Assembly: GCA_015039365.1 (NCBI GenBank)
Contig: WION01000002.1
Span: 1,302,001 to 1,366,000 of the forward strand
Direction: 5' to 3'
DNA from: Amanita rubescens
Lineage: Eukaryota; Basidiomycota; Agaricomycetes; Agaricales; Amanitaceae
DNA: 64,000 bases
Below the pieces are notes generated by a model. The model saw only the letters and a list, made by a program, of their open reading frames with translations. It was not told where the DNA came from and ran no database searches. The translations under genes were made by a program, and so were the position numbers. Positions 38,216 to 50,112 of this stretch are shown in pieces. Position 1 is the first letter of the stretch. The number at the start of each line of letters is the position of its first letter.

Positions 38216-41173
38216 ATGTCTAAACGCCATCGCACTAGCCACGCGACCAAGAGTGCTGCAGGCGATGCTAACCTGGCGTCACCACTGGGAAAGAGTGGAA
38301 CTCGCCGTTATTCTCGGGCGACTCCTCAATTTTGGTCAAATTCTTCAACGGAATCGCAAACACTATATCCTACCGTTGTCACTCTTGACTGTGCATCTAC
38401 CATGAAACCCTGCGCTCCAATGCTTATTCTCACTCGACGCCTTCTGCCTGTATTCGAGCCGTATAATTCTTTCTTCAAGGGTATTCGCATCACTACACGT
38501 TTGTTGAACGCTGAGCCGGTCAACTTGAACTACGATCAACTGCATAATCTTGGTCTATTTACATTAAGGGTGTGTCGGACTATAATGAACAAGCCGTTTA
38601 TCTCCACTTTGGACGACATGCTGTATTTTTTCGCACCCATGCACAGTTGTCCCATTTCGGCGGTTGAAATGCAAGACATGCCATCTGTCCTTGAATGGAT
38701 CTCATGGGAGGTGGTTATGCAGAGTGTCGCCTTATGGGGTGTGCCTATCAATGCGGTGACCTCAGATACTATTGAACAAGACATTCAAGACGCCGTCATT
38801 CAGGATCGCTGGGCGGAATTTACCAGGCGGTTTGAAGTTGTCAAGTTGCGGCGAGATCTAACGCCACATAGTTCAGTCGGCGATGATTCGGTGAGCTCAG
38901 TTATAAGCCAAAACTATTGGCGTCTAAAGTCTATTTCAGGGGACATCTACCTCGCGTACTCTACTGGATGCCGTCAAATCTAAGTCCCAGTCTTTTACTG
39001 AGCTACATAACAATACACAACCCATTATTGAAGTATCTGTTATCGAATATAATGTCAATTATCTGAGTCCAGCATCACAGACCTCGGGCTCGAAAACGGT
39101 TGTCAAGTGTATGTGATAAATATATAAATTTATCATTTCTAACAATGACAAAGATTTGATTCCTGAGCTCTGCAATAAACTCACCATACCAGCTAGGTAC
39201 TTCATTATTTTTTTAAGCATTGTCACACCAGTTGATTGGAGCTAACCAGTATTCTGCGGACGGCATTTGTTCTACCTTCGGTTCTCCATAAAATCGATAG
39301 TCTGCTACTAGTAAAGGAATTGAATGCCACTATATTCAATAACGCATTATCAGATGGCCTCCTTAGTATGGCCGTTACCTGCCCTTCAGCTGATATGGAG
39401 TTTGACTACGAACGACTTGAATTGTTAGGTACATCAATTCCATTGTTGCGAAATTCTTTTGCTTCATTCCCATATCTGTAGGCGACGCGTTCCTCAAGTT
39501 TCTGAGCACGGTGTACATCATTTCCTCCAATGGACCAAGAAGCGAGAGCGCCATCCATGATGCAAGGCAACGCATGGTCAATAACAAAACGCAGACCCAA
39601 AGTGCTCTTCAAGTTGGCCTTCCGACCTTTGTGGACTCGCGACCGTTTGTTTCGAAACAGTGGATGCCACCTAATTTCTCTGTTAGCCAATCCAGCGATT
39701 CGTTACTTGTGAGCAATCAGTCGGGCAAGTCGTCACGCAAGCTTTTGACGATATGCTAAGACGTCCAAATTATAGACTTGGAAGTTACACAGTCCAACCC
39801 GAAAGAGGCCCACTATCATTGGTTAGCTGATAAGGTTCGGACACAACATGTTGCAATTAAGAATTCCCTTACCCGCCGGCCAAGGTAGACAATCGCAGAC
39901 GTGACGGAGGCGATAATAGGAGCTGCGTACCTCTCAGGAGGGATCAGAACGGCATTTGACGCTACGAAGCAACTCCATATTCCTTTGCCTGTGGCTAGTT
40001 GGTCGGATTTGCAAACTAAGGTCTTGAACGTCGTGCATTCAACTCCAAACATTTCCATATCCACCTCTCAAGCCAGCGTAATACGATCGGTTGAAACCAT
40101 TATCAACTGCAAATTCGAACGACCCCATCTTTTAATGCATGCACTTGTGAAGTAACGTATAATTGCTCATGACCATATCCTTACCACGGCTCCCGACAGG
40201 TTCGTCAAGACAGCTCGATTTCGAGCGCTATTCAATTTGCTGGTGATGCTATCCTTGATTTCCGTGAGTGTTCAAGTATCCTATCACAAACACAATTACT
40301 CAGTCTATCCCAGTCGTTGGACGATATGTGTTTCATCGAGAGCACAACCTATCTTCGGGTGGTCTCTCACTGTTGAAGGTTCGTATAACATATGTGTATT
40401 GGTATCCAATACATTAAGTTTTACTCAAGGCTGCCATGGTTTCAAATTCAACCCTAGGTGCTATAGCTGTCGCGTCCAGATTGTCGGGCCATGTCTTTTA
40501 TGCACCACGGGAGACCATGTTATCTATAGATTCATTTTCCAAGAACTTGACCGCTCGTCAAAGTGAAGAAAATGAACGAGCCGCAGAAGAAAAGAGGGCT
40601 ACAGAACAATATTGGCGAGGCACGGAACCACCCAAAGTGTGTCGATCTTTCATTATTATCCCTTATGGCTCAAGAGGTTCAAAAAAGATCCTAGTGCATT
40701 TCGTGAAATCAATAATTGGCGTTCTGTATATGCATGACTGTTCTTCGCTCGCAATCGTGGAATCATTTTTCGACAACGTATTAAGACCGTTTTACGATAA
40801 ATATATCACGCTCAATAGCTTGGCACTGCGGCCGACTACGACGCTTGTCGAGTTGCTACGCGCACAGGGTTGCCAGTCGTTTGATATTAAAAAGGAAGCG
40901 TTTGGGCCAACCACGCGCTGTCAAGGTCTGTTTTATAACCACATTAATCAGTCAACGGTTTTGATCCTGAACTCAGTCTTGTTGCATGATCAAGTTCTTG
41001 CCAGCGCAGAAGATCAGAGACCTTCTTATGCAGTCATACGTGCCTGCCATTCGGCGCTGGACACTCTCGGAAAATCGCCGTTTCTTTCTTCATACTGTGA
41101 TTGCAGGGCACACCCAAAGAAAAAGGTGAAGGGAAACCCTTTCGACAGTCTTTTAGCAACGGAGGATGGATAG
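38216..41173 (+). CDS. Dicer-like RNase III protein lacking the helicase half
   Basis: The protein starts just after where the helicase would end. FFAPM-containing sequence (LRVCRTIMNKPFISTLDDMLYFFAPM) matches the platform/PAZ-side region of fungal Dicers. SKSQSFTELHNNTQPIIEV follows, then RNase IIIa (MEFDYERLELLG, intron, DAFLKFLSTVYI), EAIIGAAYLSGG, then RNase IIIb (LDFER..QFAGDAILDF), AAMVSNSTLGAIAVASRLSGHVF and SIIGVLYMHD with FFDNVLRPFYDKYITL. Acidic catalytic positions in both RNase III signatures are kept. The N-terminal DExH and helicase-C domains are absent, because the upstream DNA codes the opposite-strand gene. Two +1 shifts (near 38963 and 40231) break the frame. It may be a truncated active Dicer or a decaying copy. 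Confidence 0.8.
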
Positions 41174-41205
41174 ATTATCTGATGTCATATTAAATATCTC
41201 TGTTC

Positions 41206-41567
41206 CTATACCAATAGGTATTGATAATAATGACGATAGCCGTCTATGCGGCGGCCTTCCTCCTGCAACCCAAGTGAGTTTAGCATTCAGGTAGTTTTGA
41301 ACGACCAACGATACGAACAGCTGATATGCGGAAGCTATGAATGGTATGGAAAACCCAGATGCCATGAAGAGAAATAATTTCAGGCCGAAAATGCCTTTGT
41401 TCTTCTGGGTAGGTAAATCGAACGGGAAATGCTGCGTACAGGTTAGATCTAGTTCATTCTCAGTAAAGAGAGAAACGTACTTTATAATCGCCATGCTCTG
41501 AGCGCCTCAAAGCAGAGGTGTTGAATGCACGCTTGCGAACAAGAGAACGAGCAGCAGTAGACAACAT
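41206..41567 (-). CDS. Cytochrome c oxidase subunit VIIc (yeast Cox8)
   Basis: Exons 41567..41481, 41431..41315 and probably 41262..41206. The N-terminus (MLSTAARSLVRKRAFNTSALRR) is a typical presequence. The mature part is HFPFDLPTQKNKGIFGLKLF followed by one membrane span, LFLFMASGFSIPFIASAYQL, as in the subunit VIIc family of complex IV. The end is less sure. A 52-nt intron after QLF gives a short tail stopping at 41206; without it the frame runs to 41153. The stop is then 32 nt from the convergent Dicer stop. Confidence 0.8.
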
Positions 41568-41670
41568 TTTGGTCGATGATGGGTGATGGGGTGTTTGCGG
41601 AATGCACGTATCGGAATATTCCGATGTCACGCATCCCGTCTGTCACAGTCACACTGCTTATCGCGATCCA

Positions 41671-44268
41671 ATGACAATGACGACCTCAGCGATCGTGACC
41701 ATCGCCCCGCGTAACAAACAAATTACCGTGCCTACAGGCCTGTTTATTAACAACGAGTTTGTTCCTTCGTGCGACTCGCAAGAGCATATCAGGTTTATAC
41801 AATTATCCTCACTTGAATGATCTGATGATAAAATGGGTTTAGCCTAATCGACCCTGCTACAGAGAAAACCCTATGTGCTGTTGTAGCAGGCACGTCTGAT
41901 TCTGAAACAACGCGATAGTCGTGGTGCTGACTTTACGAGTGCTTATTAGCATCTGCAAAAGATATCGATATCGCCGTCGCAGCGGCCCGGAAGGCCTTCA
42001 AAACATCTTGGGGGAAGAATGTTACTGGATTCGAGCGCTCGAGACTCATCAACAAGCTTGCCGATTTAATTGAGAGGGATGCCCAAGAGCTAGCTGAACT
42101 CGAGGCCCTCAATAATGGAAAACCAGTCCGAATAGCTAGGTGAGTGTTGCACCAAAGCCAGGGCGGAGGTCATACTGATCGCTTATAAAACAGAGATTTC
42201 GATATCGCTGACAGTGTGCAATGTCTTCGCTATTATGCTGGCTGGGCAGACAAGATCACCGGCCAGGTAGGTATTTGGGATTAGATTTTGGATGGACTTT
42301 CTGCATCCATCTATCTCAAGGTATACTCCTCTGAAGCCGCTTTTTAGTCTCTCGAAGTGGACAATAAAGTCAAACTGGCATTTACTCGGCATGAGCCTAT
42401 TGGTGTATGTGGCCAAATGTAAGTAACATTAATCCATCTGGCTTTGTTTCTGAACGGTGGCCCATGGCATAGCATACCATGGAATTATCCCATCATGATG
42501 TGGTAATCAACGTCCTTGAACCCTTTAGAGTCTGTGCTTTACCCCCGCGCTATCTAGGGCTTGGAAAGTCGCCCCTGCCTTGGCCACAGGATGTACAATT
42601 GTTATGAAGCCGTCAGAATGGACTCCTCTCACGGCATTGGTATGAGAATCAGTTATGCATTGGGCCACCTATTGACGCTTTCAAAAGAAATTATCCGAGC
42701 TCGTGGTAGAAGCGGGGTATGTGGCGTCGTCTTCATTCAATCCTCTGGTTGATAACGGTGCTAGCTTTCCGCCTGGTGTCATCAATACTGTCCCATCGTA
42801 TGGCAATGTAGGAGGTGCTGCCTTAGCAGCACACCCAGATGTCGATAAAGTCGCGTTTACGGGCTCCACCATAACCGGCCGTAAGATTATGGAGGCTGCC
42901 TCGAAGAGTAACCTGAAAAAGGTATAAACACATTCGGTGTGACTTCGGTTCTGATGTCCTCGAAGATTTCGCTTGAGCTAGGAGGGAAGTCTCCCCATCT
43001 AGTATTTGAGTCTGCAGACCTCGAACAAGGTTAGTTTGCGTCTGAAAGGAAACTGCCAATTAGAACTTCTTGTTCTAACAATCTGCTGTCCCAAATTTGC
43101 ACGGCGGCTTCTGGGAGTCGCTTTCACAATTGTTCTCCCGAGGATGGTATTCCGAATTCATCGCGCTGAATGATTATAGTTCATCGCTACGCTTCAGACG
43201 GATCATCTGTAGTACGTTACTAATCAATTGTCCGTAGCCGCAAACTGGGCCGCTCTGGGTATATGCTACAATTCTGGCCAGGACTGCACAGCGGGTTCAC
43301 GGGTCTATGTGCAAGACAGAATTTATGACAAGTTTCTTGAACTGCTTATAGCAAAAGCAAAAGCACTGAAGTTTGGCGACGGTTTTGACGACACTGTCGC
43401 CAGTGGTCCTCTGGTAACAACATGCCATTATTTCCCCACTCGTGTTTCTGAGCGGAAACTAGATTTCCAAGCAGCAATATGATCGCGTCCGGTCCTATAT
43501 TCAAGCAGGAAAGGCAGAAGGAGCGACCCTTGTATTGGGTGGAGAGGAAAGATTGGGCAAAGGTTACTTTGTGAATCCAACGAGTACGTCACAGGTGCCC
43601 CACTATCAGAGGGTCAAATTAAGAACCGGATGACTTTGCAGTATTCACCGACATCAAACCCAGTATGAAGATAGTAAGTTGACGTTCTTCTCATGACGCT
43701 CATGATAGTGCGATGTCATCGGGAAATGTCAGGTTCAGGAGGAGGTACGCGGCTCTTCCGGACCGCCTGGCGCTAGTTAAATAAATTCTAGATCTTTGGA
43801 CCCGTGCTCTCCGTGGGGCGCTTTACCAATGAAGAAGAGGCCATTGAACTCGCGAACAATACGAATTACGGTTTAGGCGCAGGTGTTCACTCAAGTAGGA
43901 TTGACAATTTCTCTGTCTGACCTCCACTGGCGCTGACAGTGACATATTAAAGGTGATGCGAATCAATGCATGCGTGTGTCCTCGGCTTTGGAGGCAGGCA
44001 CCGTATGTTCAATCATTTGGACCTCATCCCCGTGTAGTGAACATATCTTAGGTCTGGGTCAACCAATACAATCTTCTTTATAACAACGTGCCCTTCGGCG
44101 GCAAGAAGCATTCCGGTATAGGTTAGTCAACTCTCACGTATCTTACGTTCCATGCCAACCTTTGTAATGTGATAAGGAAGAGAACTCGGAAGCTATGCGC
44201 TGGAAGAGTACACGTCCGTCAAGGCTGTTCATTGGAATTTCGGAGAGAAGTTAGGATGGCCATTTTAG
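41671..44268 (+). CDS. NAD(P)-dependent aldehyde dehydrogenase
   Basis: A gene of more than ten exons with the full ALDH core. Order of motifs: [65 protein letters not shown], the cofactor region [49 protein letters not shown] with the general-base Glu, and the nucleophile in [36 protein letters not shown] and [15 protein letters not shown] come last. Intron 41890..41949 keeps frame only with a GC donor (GCACGT). Intron 43030..43237 is 208 nt, about four times the local norm. No targeting signal, so probably cytosolic. It is 103 nt from the divergent COX7c start. Confidence 0.9.
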
Positions 44269-44646
44269 CCGATACGTAATAATGCATGTGATGAATTGTG
44301 CTGTAAAGTGAACCGAGCGAGAGCGCCATATGCCGCTGACTTCCTACCGCGAATTATACTGAATGCCGTCTAACGTTCAGTTCCTCGGATTCCGCCCCGC
44401 TCGCCTGTTCCCTTGGCTTGTAGCGCCGGAGCTTAATTTCGGCTAACAATCGATTAACCGTTAATAATATATTCGACGTTGCGCGCTACGTATCGGAAGA
44501 ATGACGTCGTGAAAAAGGTCTTTCGTATGTACCGATGTCAATACCTACGGTGGACTCTAAAACCCGGTGTCAATAAGCTAGACTCGTAGTCCTAATAATT
44601 CCCAGCCTTATCACCTGCCCTGTTAGAAGTGAGAGAAACGCATGAC
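44269..44646. other. Convergent intergenic region
   Basis: 378 nt between the ALDH stop and the stop of the Zn2Cys6 gene. No gene, repeat or structured element recognised. Confidence 0.45.
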
Positions 44647-45429
44647 TCATGGGTAACCCATCTGTTGAACATCAAAACCGTAGCCCAAAGGCAGGTGATT
44701 GGCTTGTCCTGCTTGGTCTTGGTTTACAAACGCGAAAGACCCTTGCCCAGGATGCGCCACGTAACTCACATGAGGTGTGAGAGGGTTTGTGAAAGAGGCA
44801 GGTGTGCTAAATGGACTAGCGCTAGGTACAGGCGCCCTGGGATGATTCTCCATGGCCGTGGGGTTACCGTGACCGGGGATGAAATAGGGGTTCGGAGCAT
44901 GCGGCGAAGTATTAGTGTGGGGAATAGGATAGCCTTGATGAAGACTAGTGGGATTTGAATGTATAATATTGTACGGTTGTGCCGTACCGGGCGGGAAAGG
45001 AGGGGTTGGTAGAAAGGACGTATGGTTGACATCCGTCGGCGTAGGAGTTGACGTTTGATAGTTGAAGGTCTGTGGAGCGTCTGCATGACTCAAATGGCCT
45101 TGCTGCACGAGTCGCCGAATTAGATTATGCAGCTCGTCGATAGACATGTTCTCGGGTTCGTAATTCCTTGCACGGATAACGTCCTCACATAGCACAGAAA
45201 GCACGACGCATGGCTTTCCCGAGGGACGGCATTTGTCGCAAACCTCGCCCTCCCCGGCGTTGCACTATGGTAAAAAGCCTTTAGTTACGATATACAGAGG
45301 GAATGTTGAGCGCACCCTGATTTTTCGTTTGCGACAAGGCAGACATGCTACTGGATTGCGTCGTCGCATAGGCGATCCACGCGAGGTGGCTCCACTAGCT
45401 GTAGTATCTCTGTCTAGATCGGTTGTCAT
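44647..45429 (-). CDS. Small Zn(II)2Cys6 transcription factor
   Basis: Exons 45429..45316 and 45264..44647; 243 residues. The binuclear zinc cluster spans the intron: ACLPCRKRKIR then CNAGEGEVCDKCRPSGKPC, spacing C-x2-C-x6-C-x7-C-x2-C-x6-C. A helix-like stretch follows (SIDELHNLIRRLVQQGHL). The rest is Pro/Ser/Asn-rich and probably disordered. The usual fungal middle homology region is absent and the protein is short for the class. Its targets are unknown; proximity to the ALDH gene does not by itself show control. Confidence 0.87.
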
Positions 45430-45938
45430 TTGGAGAGGTGGGTGACTGAACCGTGTCGATTCACGTTCTTAAATGCGTTCAGGCGCCTAAAAATTCAGAA
45501 AGGCATTCCGAAAATGCTACCTTGATACAGTCATTATTCTGATCTAGGAAGTTAAAAAAAATGTGGAACTATGTGTTAGGCAGGTGGGCCGTAAAAGCGG
45601 TTTCCTAACACGTACCGATAAGGCAGGCATTGGTGCGAAATGGACTTGAATGGACTTGATCAGGGTCTTCAACACGATGTTCATGCGTTATAATTATAGT
45701 TCCCCTCGAAACTGATTAGTCCTTTAGGTAGTTTTCCATATGTAGAACTGCCGTTCACAACGCGTGAACTGCCTCTTCACTTTGTTAAACTCAAAGAGTG
45801 TTATCGTGTTGAGCGGCCATCAGCAGAAAAGCGCTTGCCCGAAAACTTGGCTAGATTGATCGGTCTTTGTCCTTTCATTTCTCAAGAACTAAATCAGTCC
45901 TTTCATAGCTTCAATTGAAATTACAGTACCACATCGTT
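45430..45938. other. Intergenic region
   Basis: About 510 nt between the zinc-cluster gene start and the proteasome gene stop. A short direct repeat TGGACTTGAATGGACTTGAT lies near 45641-45660. Nothing else recognised. Confidence 0.45.
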
Positions 45939-46894
45939 CTACAAAGCTAGATAATCACGAACTTCCTCCTCGGTTAGTTTCCTAAAAGTTGGCCTAGGTC
46001 GTTCTCCGGGTCTCTTCTCACTCAGTTCCGTAGCGGATGGTACCGTCACGATCCCGATCTCAATGGTCTTCTCCGTCATTTGGCCTTCAAAACCTTCCTT
46101 AAGCGTCAGCAAGGCAGTGTGTATGGCATCCTCCAGGCTGATATCATCATTGTAGCTGCGTAGTACAGCCTATTAGTCTGTGCTCGTGTTAAATCACGCA
46201 ATCTCACCGCTTCTCAAGGAATGTCTTAGCATTCACCATATTTTTTCCTATCGCACTGGCCTTCCACGCCCAAAATGATCCAGACGGGTCTACTTGGTAA
46301 AGGGTTGGACCTAGGTTTGTATCCCACCCTGCAACTAACAATGATACACCGTATGGCCGAACGCCACTGAGCGATGCATAAGAAAACGCTTGCCATCATG
46401 AAAATGCACCTTTACCCTGATTGGGTTGCGTCTTGCATCGCAGCTGCGATTTCTCGTGTTAACACACGTGTGGGCGGGTACTCTCCATACATTTTCCAGT
46501 ACGCCTGGGCGCTCTTGCGCGCCTTACCAATGAGAACACGGAAGTCGGGTCCCATCCCTGAATAGACGATGCCAATATTTGGGCACACGACGGCAACCTT
46601 GTCGAGCATGGAGTCATCCACGAGGATCGATGAAGACTTCTTTTCCGTTGCAATGACAATACCATTAGAGGCTGTGTGCACTGAACAACCAGACTGAAAC
46701 GAGACAGAAAACAGCTCACCCTTTATTCCAAGGCTAGTAGTGCCTTGTGCGACGGCTGCTAAGGCATGCTCGATCTGGACTAGTTTGCCGCTTGGAGAGA
46801 AGACAGTCAGTGAATAACTACAGAACAGTGTTAATAGAGATCATAATTGTTGCAGAAGCACAAACCTATATGCGCCCCCATCCGCGTTTGCCAT
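45939..46894 (-). CDS. PRE8: 20S proteasome subunit alpha-2
   Basis: The multi-exon gene begins [10 protein letters not shown] at 46894, with an intron right after. It continues [32 protein letters not shown], the alpha-subunit N-terminal signature. [48 protein letters not shown], spanning an intron, is diagnostic of alpha-2. Later parts are [36 protein letters not shown] and a tail ending [15 protein letters not shown] ([10 protein letters not shown]). Alpha subunits are not proteolytic and form the outer gating ring. Several in-frame introns were placed by phase. Confidence 0.93.
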
Positions 46895-47482
46895 GATAGA
46901 TTAGACTTGGGAGACGCGTGTCCTTACTTTGTGTTTATTTGCTCTATAGGGATTATCAATTCGGAATCGTATCCTAATCTCTACAACCCTGTCCGCGTCA
47001 TCGTTAGACGTTAGACATGGATCGGTCATATAGCATAGTCTTATGCTCGTTGGTCGATTCCGACGGCCACCGAGGCCTGTGTAGTCGGATTGACTTAAAT
47101 TCGAAACATGATGCATAATGCATGAAACAGATATTTTACTTTTTTGCAACACGCTAGTAATGTAGCTATAATCTCAATATTCGTGCAGTGAACAGCGGCG
47201 GTGTATTTCTAAATAAAATAAAAAGCTGGAGCAATTGTTTGTCGCAACTTATGGCGAATGACGGTGGCAAAAGACGCCATTCACCTCAAACAAGGACACT
47301 GCCTTCTGCCACGCCCAGACGTGCATCTTTGTGCATTGTTGAAGCATGATGCCCTTGAAACTGAAACGCGGTTGAAGAAAAAAATCGTGGGCGGCGCACG
47401 AACTGCCACATATACAGTGAATCACGTGATACATTAGCTCCATTACTCGGCGAAGCGCTGAACCGCAAGCAACCACTGCAGC
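46895..47482. other. Divergent intergenic region, PRE8/UFE1
   Basis: 588 nt, the longest divergent spacer seen here. No tRNA, repeat or further gene could be supported. Confidence 0.45.
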
Positions 47483-48739
47483 ATGCCTTTCATTGACCGG
47501 ACGCCTGATTTCAAGAAGACTGCTACTTGAAAGAGAGAACAATATAGATGTGAAACGCAAAAAAACTAGGAGGAGGGAGGAGCCTCCACGAGATGATCTC
47601 GGTCAATTGGGCAAGAGCTACCTGAGGGAGGCATACAACGTTGTAAGTACATGAGTGGAAAATCTCATGACTGATTCTGACAATTCACGTTCAAGTTGTC
47701 ACACATTAACACATTGACACGTATGCTTTCCAGCATTCGCAAACCATACTTGAACGTCGAGACGCGTGAACCGCTGCTATCACAACGTGTTGCGAGAAAT
47801 ATTGATTTAGATGGTGGAAAGGATGCATGGGCCAACATACGCTATCTCACTAATGAAGAGAGGGATCAAATAGACATCCAGGCGCGTGTAATATTCTCGC
47901 GCTGTGCGGATCGCATTAAGGAAATGGAAGCACTAGAGAAACGTACGTGGCCTGCTGATGTCATTTGTGCGCACAATGGACAAAGTATTTCAGGTCGTGC
48001 TGAACTTATATCACGTAAAAACCCTCTGGCACGATTTATACCTCTAAGCATACTTCAAGGCGAAGAAACCGCATCTTCCGATTTCATTGCTGCTCATCAT
48101 TCGAGCATGACGTGGTTTCTGAGCCGCAGGCTCACAGAGGCCAGCCAAGCTCAAAAGGAAATGCAAGAAGAACGCGTGAAGAGACAGTTGGAAAGGACCC
48201 GTACTTTAGGGTCTAGTGCAGGCTATGAAATGCTTCGCGTTGGTTCCAAGGAGGCAGAGCCTACTACGATACCCGCGAAAAGCGAGAGTGGGGGATGGTT
48301 AGGAGGAGCTTCCTCTACCATATTCAGTGCTATCGGGCAACAAACATCTCATGCGGCGACGTCCACTGCCAATGTTGAAACTGTACAGTCAGACGAAGAA
48401 GACGAAGACATAGAGTTGACTGCATCTCAAATCATGCAATTCGAAACAGAAAATGCCAACATTCTAAAGAGCGTCCAAGATACCCTAGAATCTATTCAGC
48501 AGGCAGAGTCACGGTTAATGGATATTAGCGCATTGCAAATGGAGCTGGTTTCGCATCTGACACGACAGACTGAACTGACAGATCAGCTGTTTGAGGATGC
48601 AATAGCAACTTCTTCTACGGTCGAGAAGGGGAATGTTCAACTTCGAGAGGCGAAGAGACGAGCAAAAGATAGTCGGTTATTTATTTTATTATTCCTCATT
48701 GGTGCAAGCCTTAGTTTGCTATTCCTACATTATTATTAG
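47483..48739 (+). CDS. UFE1: Syntaxin-18/Ufe1-type ER SNARE
   Basis: Pieces 47483..47642 and 47696..48739. The N-terminus MPFIDRTPDFKKT is typical of the syntaxin-18 family. LREAYNV runs across the intron into LSHINTLTRMLSSIRKPYL. The C-terminus has a SNARE helix (LMDISALQMELVSHLTRQTELTDQLFEDAI), then a basic linker (REAKRRAKDSR) and the single tail anchor LFILLFLIGASLSLLFLHYY. The protein drives retrograde Golgi-to-ER fusion. One extra T near 47526-47528 puts the first 15 codons out of frame with the rest; removing it gives a smooth reading, and no GT intron fits. Confidence 0.85.
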
Positions 48740-48816
48740 TAGTCATAATAACTTAGCACAGCAGGCCGGGTAGAGTAGGACCTCCTCTCTGTTATCTAAC
48801 AGGACTGTGGATCATA

Positions 48817-50024
48817 TTATCGCGGGTTGTCATCTAAGAATGGTACTGCTTCGTCATCGTCCAGTGCCTCGGAATCTAGTTCATCTATACCAGAAGGAAC
48901 TTCTTCAAAGTGGCGTACATGTTTCTGAACGAGAGAGTAAATGACCCTTCTGTATGATCAGAGAAGCTGTATAGGAAGTGGGGAGTGGACGAACCAGCCG
49001 GAAAGTACTGATAGTATAATCCCACCGACTACAAGAAACGCGTTTATCACCATCGTGTCTGTAATATATTATTAGCAGCGCATTGAATGGCTTCATTGTC
49101 CTTACATGTGTCCATTTTTCGTGTGTTTCTGTCAGACAACGCGGCAATTCGTGAACCAATGAACACTTGCAGTAGAACCCTCGGAAAAATGAATAGTGTA
49201 GCTACCACGAACTGCCATAGTTTCACAGAGTCAATCGACTAATGCAGTGCCGTTTGAGATTCGTCTTGCTTTAACGAAAAAGTTATGCATATACTGACTG
49301 GGAATAATGAGTTTGAATACGCCCATGGGGGAAATGGGGATACACGTATGAGTATTATGAGAGGTAGGCCCTTTGCACGCTATGTGCATGCCTTGAGTTG
49401 TGACAGCCATAAATAATCATGGACTCAAAAAACATACCACGACTTCTTCCAATCCTTTCCATTTCTTATGGTTTGCCGACCACTGGCGGAGCCTCTGATC
49501 AAGGAAAAATCGTAAAAGGACGAACACAATCGCTGCTCCAAACAGGGCCCCAGGAGCAGCGATCCAAAAACCTTTCATTCCAAACGCGAATCCACAAAGT
49601 GTAACGACCGTGGTATGGCCAATGAGTGGTGGGAATGAGACTATCACTGAAGCAGAGTAATGAACTACGTGTAGAAGGATAAGATGTTCTGCCTGCATAC
49701 CTGATGTAATGAAAAATATGAGCCAGCCATATTGCGTAGCCGCAAGTTTCTCCGCCATGTCGTACAGGAAGTGAACGATGCGGCTCGGTGTGGCGATGAT
49801 TACAAAGACCGCTGGTAATTTATAAAGATGGTGCAAAAAGTATATACAGTATTTCATGCTTACCCAGAAAAGCATAGAAAAGTATCGTAGCCCAGACGAA
49901 CACCTATGAACGAAGTATATGTCACAAGTACAACAATAAACACTCGGAACGCACTTTGTAAGAGACGGGGAGACGGTGATACTTGCGAAGACCAGAGACT
50001 CCAAGGCGCTTCACGAGGGACCAT
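48817..50024 (-). CDS. TVP38: TVP38/TMEM64-family Golgi membrane protein (SNARE-associated/DedA fold)
   Basis: Multi-exon gene with several membrane spans. The key region is IVSFPPLIGHTTVVTLCGFAFGMKGFWIAAPGALFGAAIVFVLLRFFL, with RAKGLPLIILIRVSPFPPWAYSN after it. This pair is diagnostic for Tvp38/DedA-like scramblase-fold proteins. Further parts are FIFPRVLLQVFIGSRIAALSDR and a last span, then an acidic tail ending EAVPFLDDNPR. Introns include one of about 40 nt. The ATG chosen at 50024 gives MVPREAPWSLWSS; an upstream non-coding or coding exon cannot be excluded. Divergent from the LOA1-like gene by 88 nt. Confidence 0.83.
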
Positions 50025-50112
50025 GTATCCGCTACCCTGGAAGGCATCCGGTCGCTGACGGCACTCTGGCTCGAAGCTTGATGATCTGTCACGTGTTTTA
50101 CCTGAGTTCAAG

